Made by a program: the position numbers and the translations under genes
NCBI GenBank assembly: GCA_963755395.1
Contig: CAVWJJ010000001.1
Coordinates: 62,001-126,000 of the forward strand
Length of the DNA: 64,000 nt
Source: DAHVFK01 sp963755395
GTDB lineage: Bacteria; Pseudomonadota; Gammaproteobacteria; Burkholderiales; SG8-39
Direction: 5' to 3'
Notes under the pieces: model-generated
What the model was told of the DNA's origin: nothing
The model's database searches: none
The model's input: only the letters and a program-made list of their open reading frames with translations
Shown here: positions 24,871-33,128 of the stretch, piece by piece
Layout: every line of letters starts with the position of its first letter
How positions within the stretch are numbered: the first letter of the stretch is position 1

Positions 24871-25839
24871 ATGACCAAGCAAACCCCCAAGCCCGCAGCG
24901 GCGGCCGGCAACTGGCTGCTTTGCGTCGCAAACCTTCCGATCGACGATCCGGCTGCCCGGATGAGGATACTTCGCACCCTGGAGTCGCTCGGCGCGGCGG
25001 TGATCCGCGAGGGCGCCTACCTGCTGCCCGACAACCCGGAGAACCGGCAGGCGCTCGGCAGGCTGGCCGAGTATATCGGCCGCAATGGCAACGTCGCGCA
25101 CATGCTTTGCGTCAAGGCCGCTTCGCCGGCCCAGGACCTGGCCCTGCGCGGGCTGTTCGACCGCTCGTCGCGCTACAACGAGCTGATCAAGGTCGTCGAC
25201 GGGCTCAAGCTCGGCTACGGCGTCTCGGACCCCGGCGCGATCTCGCGCGTGCTGCACAAGCAGCGGCGCGAGTTCGAGGCCATCAGCGCGCTCGACTTCT
25301 TTCCCGGTGAGGCGCGCCATCGCGCGGCCGGGGCGCTGGACGACGCCGAAACGGCGGTGCGCGCGCTGCTGTTTCCGGCCGACTCGCGCCCCGGCTTCGA
25401 TCCCGACGAGCACTTCCTCGGCCGCACCTGGGCCACCCGCAAGCCGCTCTGGGCGGACCGGCTCGCCTGCGCCTGGCTGATCCGGCGCTTCATGGATCCC
25501 GAGGCCACGCTGCTATGGCTGGAAAAATCGCAACCGCTCCCGGCGGGGGCGATCGGCTTTGCGTTCGAAGGCGCGCGCTTCGCCAACAGCGGATCGAGGG
25601 TCACGTTCGAGGAGATGCTGGTGCGGCTTGATCTGGCGGACGATCCGGCGCTGCCCAAGATCGGCACCCTGGTGCACTATCTCGAGATACGCGGCGACCC
25701 GGTGCCGGAAGCGGCCGGCGTGCAGACGCTGCTGCAGGGCGCCATGCGGCGCGCGGATGGCGAGGACCAGCTGCTGCGCGAAAGCGAAAAGACCTTCGAC
25801 CTGCTCTACGACGCGTACTGCGAGCCGCCGCCGCGTTAG
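24871..25839 (+). CDS. chrB: Chromate resistance protein ChrB
   Basis: A 322-residue ChrB-domain protein. The N-terminal part (about 10-150) has a winged-helix/PaaX-like look (NWLLCVANLPIDDPAARMRI, GAAVIREGAYLLPDN). The C-terminal ChrB domain (about 185-320) carries TWATRKPLWADRLACAWLIR and RFMDPEATLLW. In other bacteria ChrB regulates or assists the ChrA chromate efflux pump. No chrA lies beside it here, so its role may be wider oxyanion sensing. It diverges from sat; chromate enters through sulfate routes, which makes the sat-chrB pairing suggestive. It ends 4 bp into the convergent peptidase gene. Confidence 0.88.
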   Translation: MTKQTPKPAAAAGNWLLCVANLPIDDPAARMRILRTLESLGAAVIREGAYLLPDNPENRQALGRLAEYIGRNGNVAHMLCVKAASPAQDLALRGLFDRSSRYNELIKVVDGLKLGYGVSDPGAISRVLHKQRREFEAISALDFFPGEARHRAAGALDDAETAVRALLFPADSRPGFDPDEHFLGRTWATRKPLWADRLACAWLIRRFMDPEATLLWLEKSQPLPAGAIGFAFEGARFANSGSRVTFEEMLVRLDLADDPALPKIGTLVHYLEIRGDPVPEAAGVQTLLQGAMRRADGEDQLLRESEKTFDLLYDAYCEPPPR

Positions 25840-27293
25840 TTCTTCTTCGCGTCGCTCGCCTGCTGGCGCTGCTGCGCGCGCAGCTCGCGCAGCCGCGCGT
25901 CCACCGTGGAAAGCTGGTAGAAGTCGCCGTCGCCCGCGGATTGGGCGAGCTGCAGCTGCTCGATGGCCGCCGGCAGGCTGCCCTGCAGCACGTACACCTC
26001 GGCCTGCGCCTGGTGCTGCAGCAGCCGCTTGCCGAGCGCGGCATAGGTCTTGGCCAGCAGCATGTGCAGCTGCTCGTCGCGGGGGTACTGCCGCAGCGGG
26101 CCGAACAGGGCGCCGAGCGCCTCCGGGTTGCGGCCGGCGTCCTGCAGCGCCTCGACGTAGGCGTAGGTCAGCGGCCTGTTGTTAGGGTAGCGCGACAGCC
26201 CCTCGCGCAGGATCGCCAGCGCGCCCGCGCTGTCGCCCTGGGCCTGGCGCACGCGCGCGGCGAGCCCCTCGATCATCCAGCTCGCCACGTTCAGCGCGCG
26301 CAGCGTCGCCAGCTGGGCCGCGGCGTCGGCGTTGCGCCCGGCGCGCAGCAGCGCGACCACCAGGCCGTAGCGCGCCGCCGCCTCGCTCGTAAAGCGGCGG
26401 TCGCGCAGCGCGTCCCGAAAATAGGTCACTTGATCGCCCGCGTCGCCCGATTGCGCGCGCAGCTTGGCGCGCACCAGGCCGAACTCGACGCTGTCCGCGT
26501 GCTGACGGTATGGCACGTGCGCGGCGCGATTCTCGGCGTCGGCGATGCGCTCGGTGGTGACCGGGTGGTCGCGCAGATAGGTCGGGACGGTGCCATCCTC
26601 GCTGAAGCGCGTGTAGCGCTGCATCTTTTCGAAGAATTCCGGCATCCCCTGCGGGTCGAAGCCGGCTGCGACCAGGCGCTGAAAACCGATCCGGTCCGCC
26701 TCCTGCTCGTAGCTTCGGGTATACCTGATCTGCGCCTGCACGTTGCCCGCGCCGGCGGCGGCCGCGGCGCCGGCCGCGAGGTCGGGGCGGGAGTTCCCGA
26801 GCAGGATCGCCGCCACCATCGCCGCCATCGTCGGCAGCTGCATCTGCTGCTGCTGGCTGAGCAGGCGCGCGATATGGCGCTGGGTGACGTGCGTGATCTC
26901 GTGCGCGAGCACGGACGCGAGCTCGGACTCGTTGTCCGCGATGTTGATCAGCCCGGTGTTGACGCCGACGAAGCCCCCGGGCAGCGCGAAGGCGTTGATC
27001 GCCGGGTCGCGCACGGCGAAGAACTCGAAGTCCTGGGTCGCCCCCGGCAGCGCATTGACCAGCTTGTCCCCCAGCGTGTCGAGGTAGTCGGTGACTTCCG
27101 GATCCTCGACGTAATCGGGGTCGCGCCGGATGTCGCGCATGATGCTCTCGCCGAGGCGCCGTTCCGCCTGCGGCGACAGCGTGATGTCCGCGACACCGCC
27201 CAGATCCGGCAGGTCCAGGTTTTGCGCGGGGACGCGCAGCGGAACGGCGAAGGCGATTAAGGCCGCGAGCAGCAGCGGCGCGGAACGACGCAT
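25836..27293 (-). CDS. bepA: BepA-like periplasmic M48 metalloprotease with TPR repeats
   Basis: A 485-residue periplasmic zinc protease/chaperone that helps assemble or degrade outer-membrane beta-barrel proteins. A Sec signal peptide ends near VPAQ (about 24). The peptidase M48 domain (about 45-260) has HEITH (H131, E132, H135) and the third-ligand region SYEQEADRIGF. The C-terminal TPR solenoid (about 285-470) has FGLVRAKLRAQSGD, YGLVVALLRAGRNADAAAQL and LYNLAL-like helices, ending with a KKN tail. The ATG at 27293 lies 6 bp from the divergent moaC start, so the two promoters must overlap coding DNA. Length and domain order match BepA/YfgC. Confidence 0.9.
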   Translation of the reverse strand: MRRSAPLLLAALIAFAVPLRVPAQNLDLPDLGGVADITLSPQAERRLGESIMRDIRRDPDYVEDPEVTDYLDTLGDKLVNALPGATQDFEFFAVRDPAINAFALPGGFVGVNTGLINIADNESELASVLAHEITHVTQRHIARLLSQQQQMQLPTMAAMVAAILLGNSRPDLAAGAAAAAGAGNVQAQIRYTRSYEQEADRIGFQRLVAAGFDPQGMPEFFEKMQRYTRFSEDGTVPTYLRDHPVTTERIADAENRAAHVPYRQHADSVEFGLVRAKLRAQSGDAGDQVTYFRDALRDRRFTSEAAARYGLVVALLRAGRNADAAAQLATLRALNVASWMIEGLAARVRQAQGDSAGALAILREGLSRYPNNRPLTYAYVEALQDAGRNPEALGALFGPLRQYPRDEQLHMLLAKTYAALGKRLLQHQAQAEVYVLQGSLPAAIEQLQLAQSAGDGDFYQLSTVDARLRELRAQQRQQASDAKKN

Positions 27294-27299
27294 CCGATT

Positions 27300-27851
27300 A
27301 TGATACCTGCTGCCGGGGCAAGTTCCCGCCGGGAGGCCGCTCTGAAACGAAAGCTGTCGCGCAAGCTCACCCACTTCGACGCTCAGGGACGCGCGCACAT
27401 GGTCGACGTCGGCGCCAAGGCGCGCACCCACCGGGTCGCGGTCGCCTCCGGGCGCATCTCGATGCTCCCGGCGACCCTGCGCACGGTGCTCGAAGGCAGC
27501 GCGCGCAAGGGCGACGTGCTCGGGGTGGCGCGCGTGGCGGCGATCCAGGCCGCCAAGCGCACCGCCGAGCTCATTCCGCTTGCCCACCCGATCGCGCTGA
27601 CGCGGGTCGCGATCGAGTTCGAGCCTGACGCGGCACGCTCGTCGATCGCGCTCAACGCGACGGTCGAGTGCCGCGGCCAGACCGGGGTCGAGATGGAAGC
27701 GCTCACCGCGGTCGCGGCCGGGTTGCTGACGATCTATGACATGCTCAAGGCGGTCGACCGCGGCATGACGATGCACGACTTGCGCCTGGAGCAAAAGCGC
27801 GGCGGCAAGTCAGGCACCTACCGTCGGGCGCCCGATCGGCGTAACGCATAA
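27300..27851 (+). CDS. moaC: Cyclic pyranopterin monophosphate synthase
   Basis: Molybdenum cofactor biosynthesis: converts the MoaA product to cyclic pyranopterin monophosphate. At 183 residues it is longer than the usual 158-165, so the real start may lie downstream of ATG 27300, for example near 27342 after GGGAGG. Motifs are LTHFDAQGRAHMVDVGAK, AAKRTAELIPLAHPIALT, VECRGQTGVEMEALTAV and DLRLEQKRGGKSG with catalytic lysines. It diverges from bepA and precedes soxY by 128 bp. Moco serves sulfite- or nitrate-type oxidoreductases; none is encoded in the window. Confidence 0.9.
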   Translation: MIPAAGASSRREAALKRKLSRKLTHFDAQGRAHMVDVGAKARTHRVAVASGRISMLPATLRTVLEGSARKGDVLGVARVAAIQAAKRTAELIPLAHPIALTRVAIEFEPDAARSSIALNATVECRGQTGVEMEALTAVAAGLLTIYDMLKAVDRGMTMHDLRLEQKRGGKSGTYRRAPDRRNA

Positions 27852-27979
27852 CTTGATAAGAATAAGTGATTTTGGCGGGCTTTTCTTCGGCGGATCGACA
27901 CCGTAGGATAAGGTCGTTCTGCCATCATCGATACGATCCCGGGCACCAGATCCGGGCGAATTTCCGGAAGGAGGAGCGA
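27852..27979 (+). other. Intergenic region upstream of the sox operon
   Basis: 128 bp between moaC and soxY, AT-richer than its surroundings at the start (CTTGATAAGAATAAGTGATT) and ending in the strong RBS GGAAGGAGGAG. It probably contains the sox promoter. A TTGATA -35-like hexamer is present near 27854, but I see no convincing -10 partner or regulator site. Confidence 0.4.
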
Positions 27980-28450
27980 ATGGACGAAAGACGCAGGGTA
28001 ATTTTGCGCAGCGCAGGCGCGACGGGCGCGCTGGGCGCGGCGCTGGCGGCGGGGCTGCTCAAGCCCGAGCGCGTGCTCGCCGCGACCTGGGACCAGAGCG
28101 CGTTCAGGCAGAAGGACGTCGCCGACGCGCTCAAGAGCATCGGCGCGGACAACGCCGTGGCGAGCAAGGAAGTGGTCCTCGACGTACCCGAGATCGCCGA
28201 GAACGGCGCCGTGGTGCCGGTGGAGATCACCAGCCACGTGCCGGGCACGACCTCGATCGCGGTCGTGATCGACAAGAACCCTTTCCCGCTCACCAGCAGG
28301 TTCAATTTCATGGAGGGCGCGCTGCCCTACGTGAAGCTGAACGTGAAAATGGGGCAGTCCTCCAACATTCGCGTCATCGCGGAAGCGGGCGGCAAGCACT
28401 ACGTTGCCATGCGGGAGGTCAAGGTTACGATCGGCGGCTGCGGCGGCTGA
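27980..28450 (+). CDS. soxY: Thiosulfate-oxidising carrier protein SoxY
   Basis: A 156-residue periplasmic sulfur carrier with a Tat-type leader (MDERRRVILRSAGATG followed by a hydrophobic stretch to about 35). The C-terminal GGCGG has C154, the swinging-arm cysteine on which sulfur intermediates ride. The core SoxY fold has VPVEITSHVPGTTSIAVVID and VRVIAEAGGKHYVA-like strands. GGAGGAG lies just upstream of ATG 27980. It is the first gene of soxYZAX, 16 bp before soxZ, and the partner of SoxZ in the SoxYZ heterodimer. Confidence 0.96.
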   Translation: MDERRRVILRSAGATGALGAALAAGLLKPERVLAATWDQSAFRQKDVADALKSIGADNAVASKEVVLDVPEIAENGAVVPVEITSHVPGTTSIAVVIDKNPFPLTSRFNFMEGALPYVKLNVKMGQSSNIRVIAEAGGKHYVAMREVKVTIGGCGG

Positions 28451-28466
28451 GACAGAGGAGGAAGAC

Positions 28467-28775
28467 ATGCCAGGTCCAATGAAGATCCGCGCCACGCTCA
28501 AGGGCAGCTACACCGACATCCGGGTTCTGATGAGCCATCCGATGGAAACCGGGCAGCGCAAGGCGCAAGGCAAGCTGGTGCCGGCGCATTTCATCGAGAA
28601 CGTCACGGTCAGGGTCAACGGCCAGACGGTGGTCGAGGCGCAAACCAGTCAGGCGGTCTCACGCAACCCTGTGTTCGCGTTCCGCGTCAAGGGCGGAAAG
28701 AAAGGAGACATGGTCGAGATCGGCTGGGTCGACAACAAGGGCGAGAGCAACAAGACCGAAGCGGCGGTCGCCTGA
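28467..28775 (+). CDS. soxZ: Sulfur carrier partner SoxZ
   Basis: A 102-residue, all-beta protein that pairs with SoxY in the periplasm; it lacks its own signal peptide and is co-exported. Family markers are PMKIRATLKGSYTDIRVLMSH, HPMETGQRKAQGKLVPAHF, TSQAVSRNPVFAFR and GDMVEIGWVDNKG. GAGGAGGAAG precedes ATG 28467. Spacing to soxA is 20 bp. Confidence 0.96.
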   Translation: MPGPMKIRATLKGSYTDIRVLMSHPMETGQRKAQGKLVPAHFIENVTVRVNGQTVVEAQTSQAVSRNPVFAFRVKGGKKGDMVEIGWVDNKGESNKTEAAVA

Positions 28776-28795
28776 CCACAAGAGGAGGGGAAAAG

Positions 28796-29605
28796 ATGCT
28801 CGCACTTCGCACGAGTGCCGTGCTGGCTGCGGTCGCGCTCGCCATTGCGGCAGCGCCCGTCCGCGCGCAGGACGAAAGGAAGGAGATACAGAAGTATCAG
28901 CGCATGACCGCGGAAAGCAGTCCGGTCGAGCTCTGGGAGCTGGAGGGGGCCGATCTGTGGAAAGCGAAGCGCGGCCCGAACCGCGTCTCGCTCGAGCGCT
29001 GTGACCTCGGCATGGGCCCCGGGGTGCTGAAAGGCGCCTACGCCCGCCTGCCGCGCTTTTTCGCCGATACCGGGCGCGTGCAGGACCTCGAGTCGCGACT
29101 GGTCACCTGCATGACGACCTTGCAGGGATTTACCGCGAAGGAGGCCACCAAGCGCGTGTTCGGCAACGCCGACAAGCCCTCCGACATGGAGTACCTGTCG
29201 GCGTACATCGCGGGACGCTCGCGCGGCATCCGGATGCAGGTCAGCACCGAGAACCCGAAGGAGAAGGCGTCCTACGAGATGGGCAAGGCGCTGTTCCACT
29301 ACCGCGCCGGCTCGTGGGATTTCTCCTGCGCCTCTTGCCACGGCACACCGAACAAGCGCATCCGCATGCAGCAGCTGCCCGTGCTCTCCAGCAAGCAGGG
29401 CGCGCGCGGCACCTACACGACCTGGCCCGGCTATCGCGTCTCGAATTCGCAGCTCAAAACGATGGAATGGCGCATCAACGACTGCTTCCGGCAGCAACGC
29501 TTCCCCGAGCCCAACTACGGCTCGGACGCCGTGGTCGCCCTGACCATGTACATGGCCGTGAACGCCAACGGCGCGGTCTACCGCGGCCCGGGCACCAAGC
29601 GTTGA
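28796..29605 (+). CDS. soxA: L-cysteine S-thiosulfotransferase subunit SoxA
   Basis: A 269-residue periplasmic c-type cytochrome. With SoxX it joins thiosulfate to the SoxY cysteine. A Sec leader ends at PVRAQ (about 24). One CxxCH heme motif is CASCH, C178 to H182. The active-site cysteine is in NDCFRQQR (C230), the persulfidated heme ligand in the family. The N-terminal half (Cys pair at about 69 and 105, lacking CxxCH) is the monoheme form in which the first heme is replaced by a disulfide. RBS GAGGAGGGG. It sits 10 bp before soxX. Confidence 0.95.
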   Translation: MLALRTSAVLAAVALAIAAAPVRAQDERKEIQKYQRMTAESSPVELWELEGADLWKAKRGPNRVSLERCDLGMGPGVLKGAYARLPRFFADTGRVQDLESRLVTCMTTLQGFTAKEATKRVFGNADKPSDMEYLSAYIAGRSRGIRMQVSTENPKEKASYEMGKALFHYRAGSWDFSCASCHGTPNKRIRMQQLPVLSSKQGARGTYTTWPGYRVSNSQLKTMEWRINDCFRQQRFPEPNYGSDAVVALTMYMAVNANGAVYRGPGTKR

Positions 29606-29615
29606 GGAGGACGAC

Positions 29616-30230
29616 ATGATCAACAAAACCATTTGCCTTTCGCTCGGCGTCCTGGCCGCGGCGCTGGCGGCGGACCAGCTGGCGCTGGCCGAGCCGACTC
29701 CGCTCGAGGTGCGCGCGCTCCTGCACAAGGACTTTCATGCCAAGGGACAGGCCGTGATGAGCCGGGTCGACCAGGACGACGTGCAGTACCTTTGCACCGT
29801 CACGCATGACAAGCCGAGCGCCAAGCAGGTGAAAGAGATGGAGGCGGACCAGCTGGCGCTGATTCGCTATCCGGCGGACGGCAAATACATGGGCGACTGG
29901 AAGCGCGGGGCGAAGATCGCCGCCAGCGGCAAGGGCATGACCTGGAAGGAAAAGCCGGGACAGGACCGGGGCGGCGGCTGCTACAACTGCCACCAGCTCT
30001 CGCCCAAGCAGGAGTCCTACGGCACGATCGGGCCGAGCCTGAAGCACTACGCCAAGCTGCGGCCCGGGATCGAGGGCCAGAAGTACGTCTTCGGCAAGAT
30101 CTACGACTCGAAGGCCTTCAACCTGTGCAGCCAGATGCCGCGCTTCGGCACTTCGGACTCGCTCACCGAGCAGGACATCAAGGACCTGACGGCTTACCTG
30201 CTCGACCCGGCCTCGCCGGTGAACCGGTAG
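29616..30230 (+). CDS. soxX: Sulfur-oxidation cytochrome SoxX
   Basis: A 204-residue monoheme cytochrome c, the electron-accepting partner of SoxA. Signal peptide to about residue 25 (ADQLALA). The heme site is CYNCH (C122 to H126), and the distal Met ligand is in SQMPRFG near 172. RBS GAGGAGGA before ATG 29616. The long N-terminal segment (about 28-110) before the heme domain fits the larger SoxX type. It is the last gene before an intrinsic terminator at 30254. Confidence 0.95.
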   Translation: MINKTICLSLGVLAAALAADQLALAEPTPLEVRALLHKDFHAKGQAVMSRVDQDDVQYLCTVTHDKPSAKQVKEMEADQLALIRYPADGKYMGDWKRGAKIAASGKGMTWKEKPGQDRGGGCYNCHQLSPKQESYGTIGPSLKHYAKLRPGIEGQKYVFGKIYDSKAFNLCSQMPRFGTSDSLTEQDIKDLTAYLLDPASPVNR

Positions 30231-30253
30231 TCGCGCGCAGTATCGAAGCAAGA

Positions 30254-30285
30254 GGGGCTTGGTCTCGGCCAAGCCCCGTTTTTTT
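30254..30285 (+). terminator. Intrinsic terminator between soxX and soxB
   Basis: Perfect 9-bp stem GGGGCTTGG (30254-30262) with CCAAGCCCC (30269-30277) and a 6-nt loop, followed by a 7-T run (30279-30285). A textbook Rho-independent terminator 24 bp after soxX. It leaves only 15 bp before the soxB start codon. Confidence 0.88.
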
Positions 30286-30300
30286 GTGAGTCGCTAAGCC

Positions 30301-32007
30301 ATGCAAAGACGCGAATTCCTGCGCCTGCTCGCCCTCGCCGCCGCCGCCGGCGCGAGCCTGCGCCCGGGCACGAGCGCGGCCGAGGCCGCCGACGAGCTCT
30401 ATGAGCTGCCGCCCTTCGGCAACCTTTCCCTGCTGCACGTGACCGACACGCATGCGCAGCTGCTGCCGACCTATTTCCGCGAACCGAGCTTCAACATCGG
30501 GGTGGGCGCCGCGGCGGGCCAGCCGCCGCACCTGGTCGGCGAGGCGTTCCTGAAGCATTTCGGCATGGCGCGCGGCGGCAGGCTGGCGCACGCCTTCACC
30601 TGCCTCGACTACGAGGCGGCGGCGCGCCGCTACGGCAAGCTGGGCGGCTTCGCGCACATCGCGACCCTGATCAAGCGCCTGCGCGCGGCGCGCCCGCATG
30701 CGCTGCTGCTCGACGGCGGCGACAGCTGGCAGGGCTCGGCGACTTCGCTCTGGACCCAGGGCGCCGACATGATCGGCGCGCAGAAGCTGCTCGGCGTCGA
30801 CCTGATGACCGCGCACTGGGAGTTCACCTACGGCATGCAACGCATGAAGCAGGCGGTTGACAAGGAGCTCGCTCCGATCGAGTTCATCGCGCAAAACGTC
30901 AAGACGGTGGATTTCGAGGACCCGGTGTTCACGCCATACTCGCTGCGCAACCTGAACGGCGTGCCGCTGGCGGTCATCGGCCAGGCCTTCCCCTACACGC
31001 CGATCGCCAATCCGCGCTACATGATGGACCAGTGGAGCTTCGGCATACAGGAACGGCACCTGCAGAAGATGGTCGACGAGGCGCGCGCCAAGGGCGCCAG
31101 GGTGGTGGTCCTGCTGTCGCACAACGGCATGGACGTCGACCTCAAGCTCGCCACGCGCGTGCACGGCATCGACGTGATTCTCGGCGGCCACACGCACGAC
31201 GGCGTGCCCAGCCCCACCGTGGCGAGCAATCCCGGCGGCAGGACGCTCGTCGCCAACGCCGGCTGCAACGGCAAGTTCGTCGCGGTCATGGACCTCGAGG
31301 TCAAGGGCGGCACGCTCGCGGACTACCGCTACCGGCTGCTGCCGGTGTTCGCCAACCTGCTGCCGGCCGACGCGGAGATGGCGCGCTACATCGAGTCGGT
31401 TCGCGCGCCGTATCGCGCCAGGCTGGAGCAGAAGCTCGCCTTCACCGAAGGCCTGCTCTACCGGCGCGGCAACTTCAACGGCAGCTTCGACCAGCTGATC
31501 CTCGACGCGTCCATGGCGGTCAAGGGCGCCGAGCTCGCCTTCTCGCCCGGCTTTCGCTGGGGTACCACGCTGCTGCCGGGCGACGCGATCACCTTCGAGC
31601 ACGTCATGGACCAGACCGCGATCACCTATCCCACCAGCACCTTGACGGAGATGACCGGCGCGCAGATCAAGTCGATTCTGGAGGACGTGTGCGATAACCT
31701 GTTCAACCCTGATCCCTATCTCCAGCAGGGCGGCGACATGGTGCGCGTGGGCGGCATGACTTACGCCTGCGCGCCGAACGAGGCGATCGGCTCGCGTATC
31801 TCCGACATGCGCCTCGGGGGCAAGCCGGTCGAGGCTGACAAGAAGTACAAGGTCGCCGGCTGGGCCCCGGTGGCGCAAGGCGCGAGCGGCGAGCCGATCT
31901 GGGAGGTCGTCTCGCGCTACCTGCGCGAGCGCAAGACCATCCCGCCGCTCGAGCTCAACCAGCCGCGCCTGATCGGCGTCGACGGAAACGGGGGCATCGC
32001 TGTATAA
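30301..32007 (+). CDS. soxB: S-sulfosulfanyl-L-cysteine sulfohydrolase SoxB
   Basis: A 568-residue periplasmic dimanganese hydrolase that releases sulfate from SoxY-bound thiosulfate. Twin-arginine-like leader (MQRREFLRLLALAAAAGASL). Metallophosphatase motifs are LLHVTDTHAQLLP (about 43-55), LLLDGGDSWQGS, VLLSHNGMDVD and DVILGGHTHDG. The 5'-nucleotidase C-terminal domain (about 380-555) has RRGNFNGSFDQLI and FSPGFRWGTTLL. The start is ATG 30301; no good RBS is visible in the 15 bp between the terminator U-tract and the ATG, which is odd for an abundant protein. Direction and function tie it to soxYZAX. No soxCD follows. Confidence 0.95.
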   Translation: MQRREFLRLLALAAAAGASLRPGTSAAEAADELYELPPFGNLSLLHVTDTHAQLLPTYFREPSFNIGVGAAAGQPPHLVGEAFLKHFGMARGGRLAHAFTCLDYEAAARRYGKLGGFAHIATLIKRLRAARPHALLLDGGDSWQGSATSLWTQGADMIGAQKLLGVDLMTAHWEFTYGMQRMKQAVDKELAPIEFIAQNVKTVDFEDPVFTPYSLRNLNGVPLAVIGQAFPYTPIANPRYMMDQWSFGIQERHLQKMVDEARAKGARVVVLLSHNGMDVDLKLATRVHGIDVILGGHTHDGVPSPTVASNPGGRTLVANAGCNGKFVAVMDLEVKGGTLADYRYRLLPVFANLLPADAEMARYIESVRAPYRARLEQKLAFTEGLLYRRGNFNGSFDQLILDASMAVKGAELAFSPGFRWGTTLLPGDAITFEHVMDQTAITYPTSTLTEMTGAQIKSILEDVCDNLFNPDPYLQQGGDMVRVGGMTYACAPNEAIGSRISDMRLGGKPVEADKKYKVAGWAPVAQGASGEPIWEVVSRYLRERKTIPPLELNQPRLIGVDGNGGIAV

Positions 32008-32030
32008 GGGGGGCTAGTGAGCCTCCCGCC

Positions 32031-33128
32031 ATGATCCCCCGCACGCGTCCCGGCCGCATCGTCGGCGCCCTCGTCGCGCTCGCCGTTGCCGCGGCGGGCT
32101 ATGGCTGGTACCAGGCGCGCGAGGGCGACGCGGGGCCGCGCTACCGCACGCTGCGGGTGGAGCGAGGACCGCTGCAGGCCGCGGTGGTGGCGAGCGGCAC
32201 GCTGAATGCCGTCTCGACCGTGCAGGTCGGGTCCCGCGTATCCGGCGAAGTAAAGGAGATTTACGCCGACTTCAACACGCCGGTGAAAGCGGGCGCGGTG
32301 CTCGCACGCATTGACCCCTCCGCCTATGAGCTGCGCCTGAACCAGGCGCGCGCCGATCTCGATGCCGCCAACAGCGCGGTCGCGCTCGCGCGCTCTCAGC
32401 TCGAGGCTCAGCTGGCCGAGGCGGAGCGCAGGGAGAGCAGACTGCTCGCGGCGCAAATCAGGGTCAGCAGGGCCCGTGTCGCCAGCGCGCTTGCCGCGGT
32501 GGAGCAACGCCAGGCCCTGCTGCAGCAGGCGCAGGCGGACCTCGAGCGCACGACCATCCGTGCGCCGGTCGACGGCACCGTCATCCTGCGCAACGTGGAC
32601 GCGGGACAAACCGTCGCCGCCAGTGCGCAAGCCCCGGCGCTGTTCGTCATCGCGCGGGACCTGCACGACATGCAGGTCGAGGCAGCCGTCGACCAGGGCG
32701 AGATCGGCCGGCTCAAGGTCGGCCAGCACGCAAGTTTCACGGTCGACGCGTTTCCCCGCCGCAGCTTCAGCGGCGAAATCAGACAAATCCGGAAGTCGCC
32801 GCGCAATGTGCAGAGCAGCGTAAGCTATACGGTGCTGATTGCTGCGGCCAACCCCGATCTCGCGCTGCTGCCGGGGATGACCGCCAACGTGAGAATCGTC
32901 GTCGACCAGCGCGAAAACGCGCTCAAGGTGCCCGATGCCGCGTTGCGCTTCCACCCTCCCGGCGCGACGGAGGGAAGCCGTGTCTGGATCCTGGCGCACG
33001 GCGAACTGCAGCCGGTCAACTTGCGTCTGGGGCTGAGCGACGGCACGAGCACCGAGGTGCTCAGCGGCGCACTCAAGGAAGGCGACAAATTGGTCGTCGG
33101 CCCGGTCAGCGCGCTGCGCCATGAGTAG
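32031..33128 (+). CDS. Periplasmic adaptor protein of the MacA/HlyD (RND/ABC) family
   Basis: A 365-residue membrane-fusion protein. N-terminal membrane anchor (about 10-28), first barrel/lipoyl half with VQVGSRVSGEVKEIYADFNTPV, a helical hairpin (about 105-175, heptad Leu/Ala/Gln), second lipoyl half TTIRAPVDGTVILRNVDAGQTV, and a C-terminal beta barrel. It most resembles MacA. No ABC permease (MacB) or outer-membrane factor is adjacent. Instead its last 8 bp overlap the start of a polytopic membrane gene of the glycan block. It lies 23 bp after soxB. Confidence 0.85.
   Translation: MIPRTRPGRIVGALVALAVAAAGYGWYQAREGDAGPRYRTLRVERGPLQAAVVASGTLNAVSTVQVGSRVSGEVKEIYADFNTPVKAGAVLARIDPSAYELRLNQARADLDAANSAVALARSQLEAQLAEAERRESRLLAAQIRVSRARVASALAAVEQRQALLQQAQADLERTTIRAPVDGTVILRNVDAGQTVAASAQAPALFVIARDLHDMQVEAAVDQGEIGRLKVGQHASFTVDAFPRRSFSGEIRQIRKSPRNVQSSVSYTVLIAAANPDLALLPGMTANVRIVVDQRENALKVPDAALRFHPPGATEGSRVWILAHGELQPVNLRLGLSDGTSTEVLSGALKEGDKLVVGPVSALRHE

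Noticed and set aside
32031..33128. Macrolide efflux adaptor (macA) naming
   Set aside because: No macB or outer-membrane factor is adjacent and the gene is coupled to glycan-type membrane genes, so drug export is unsupported.
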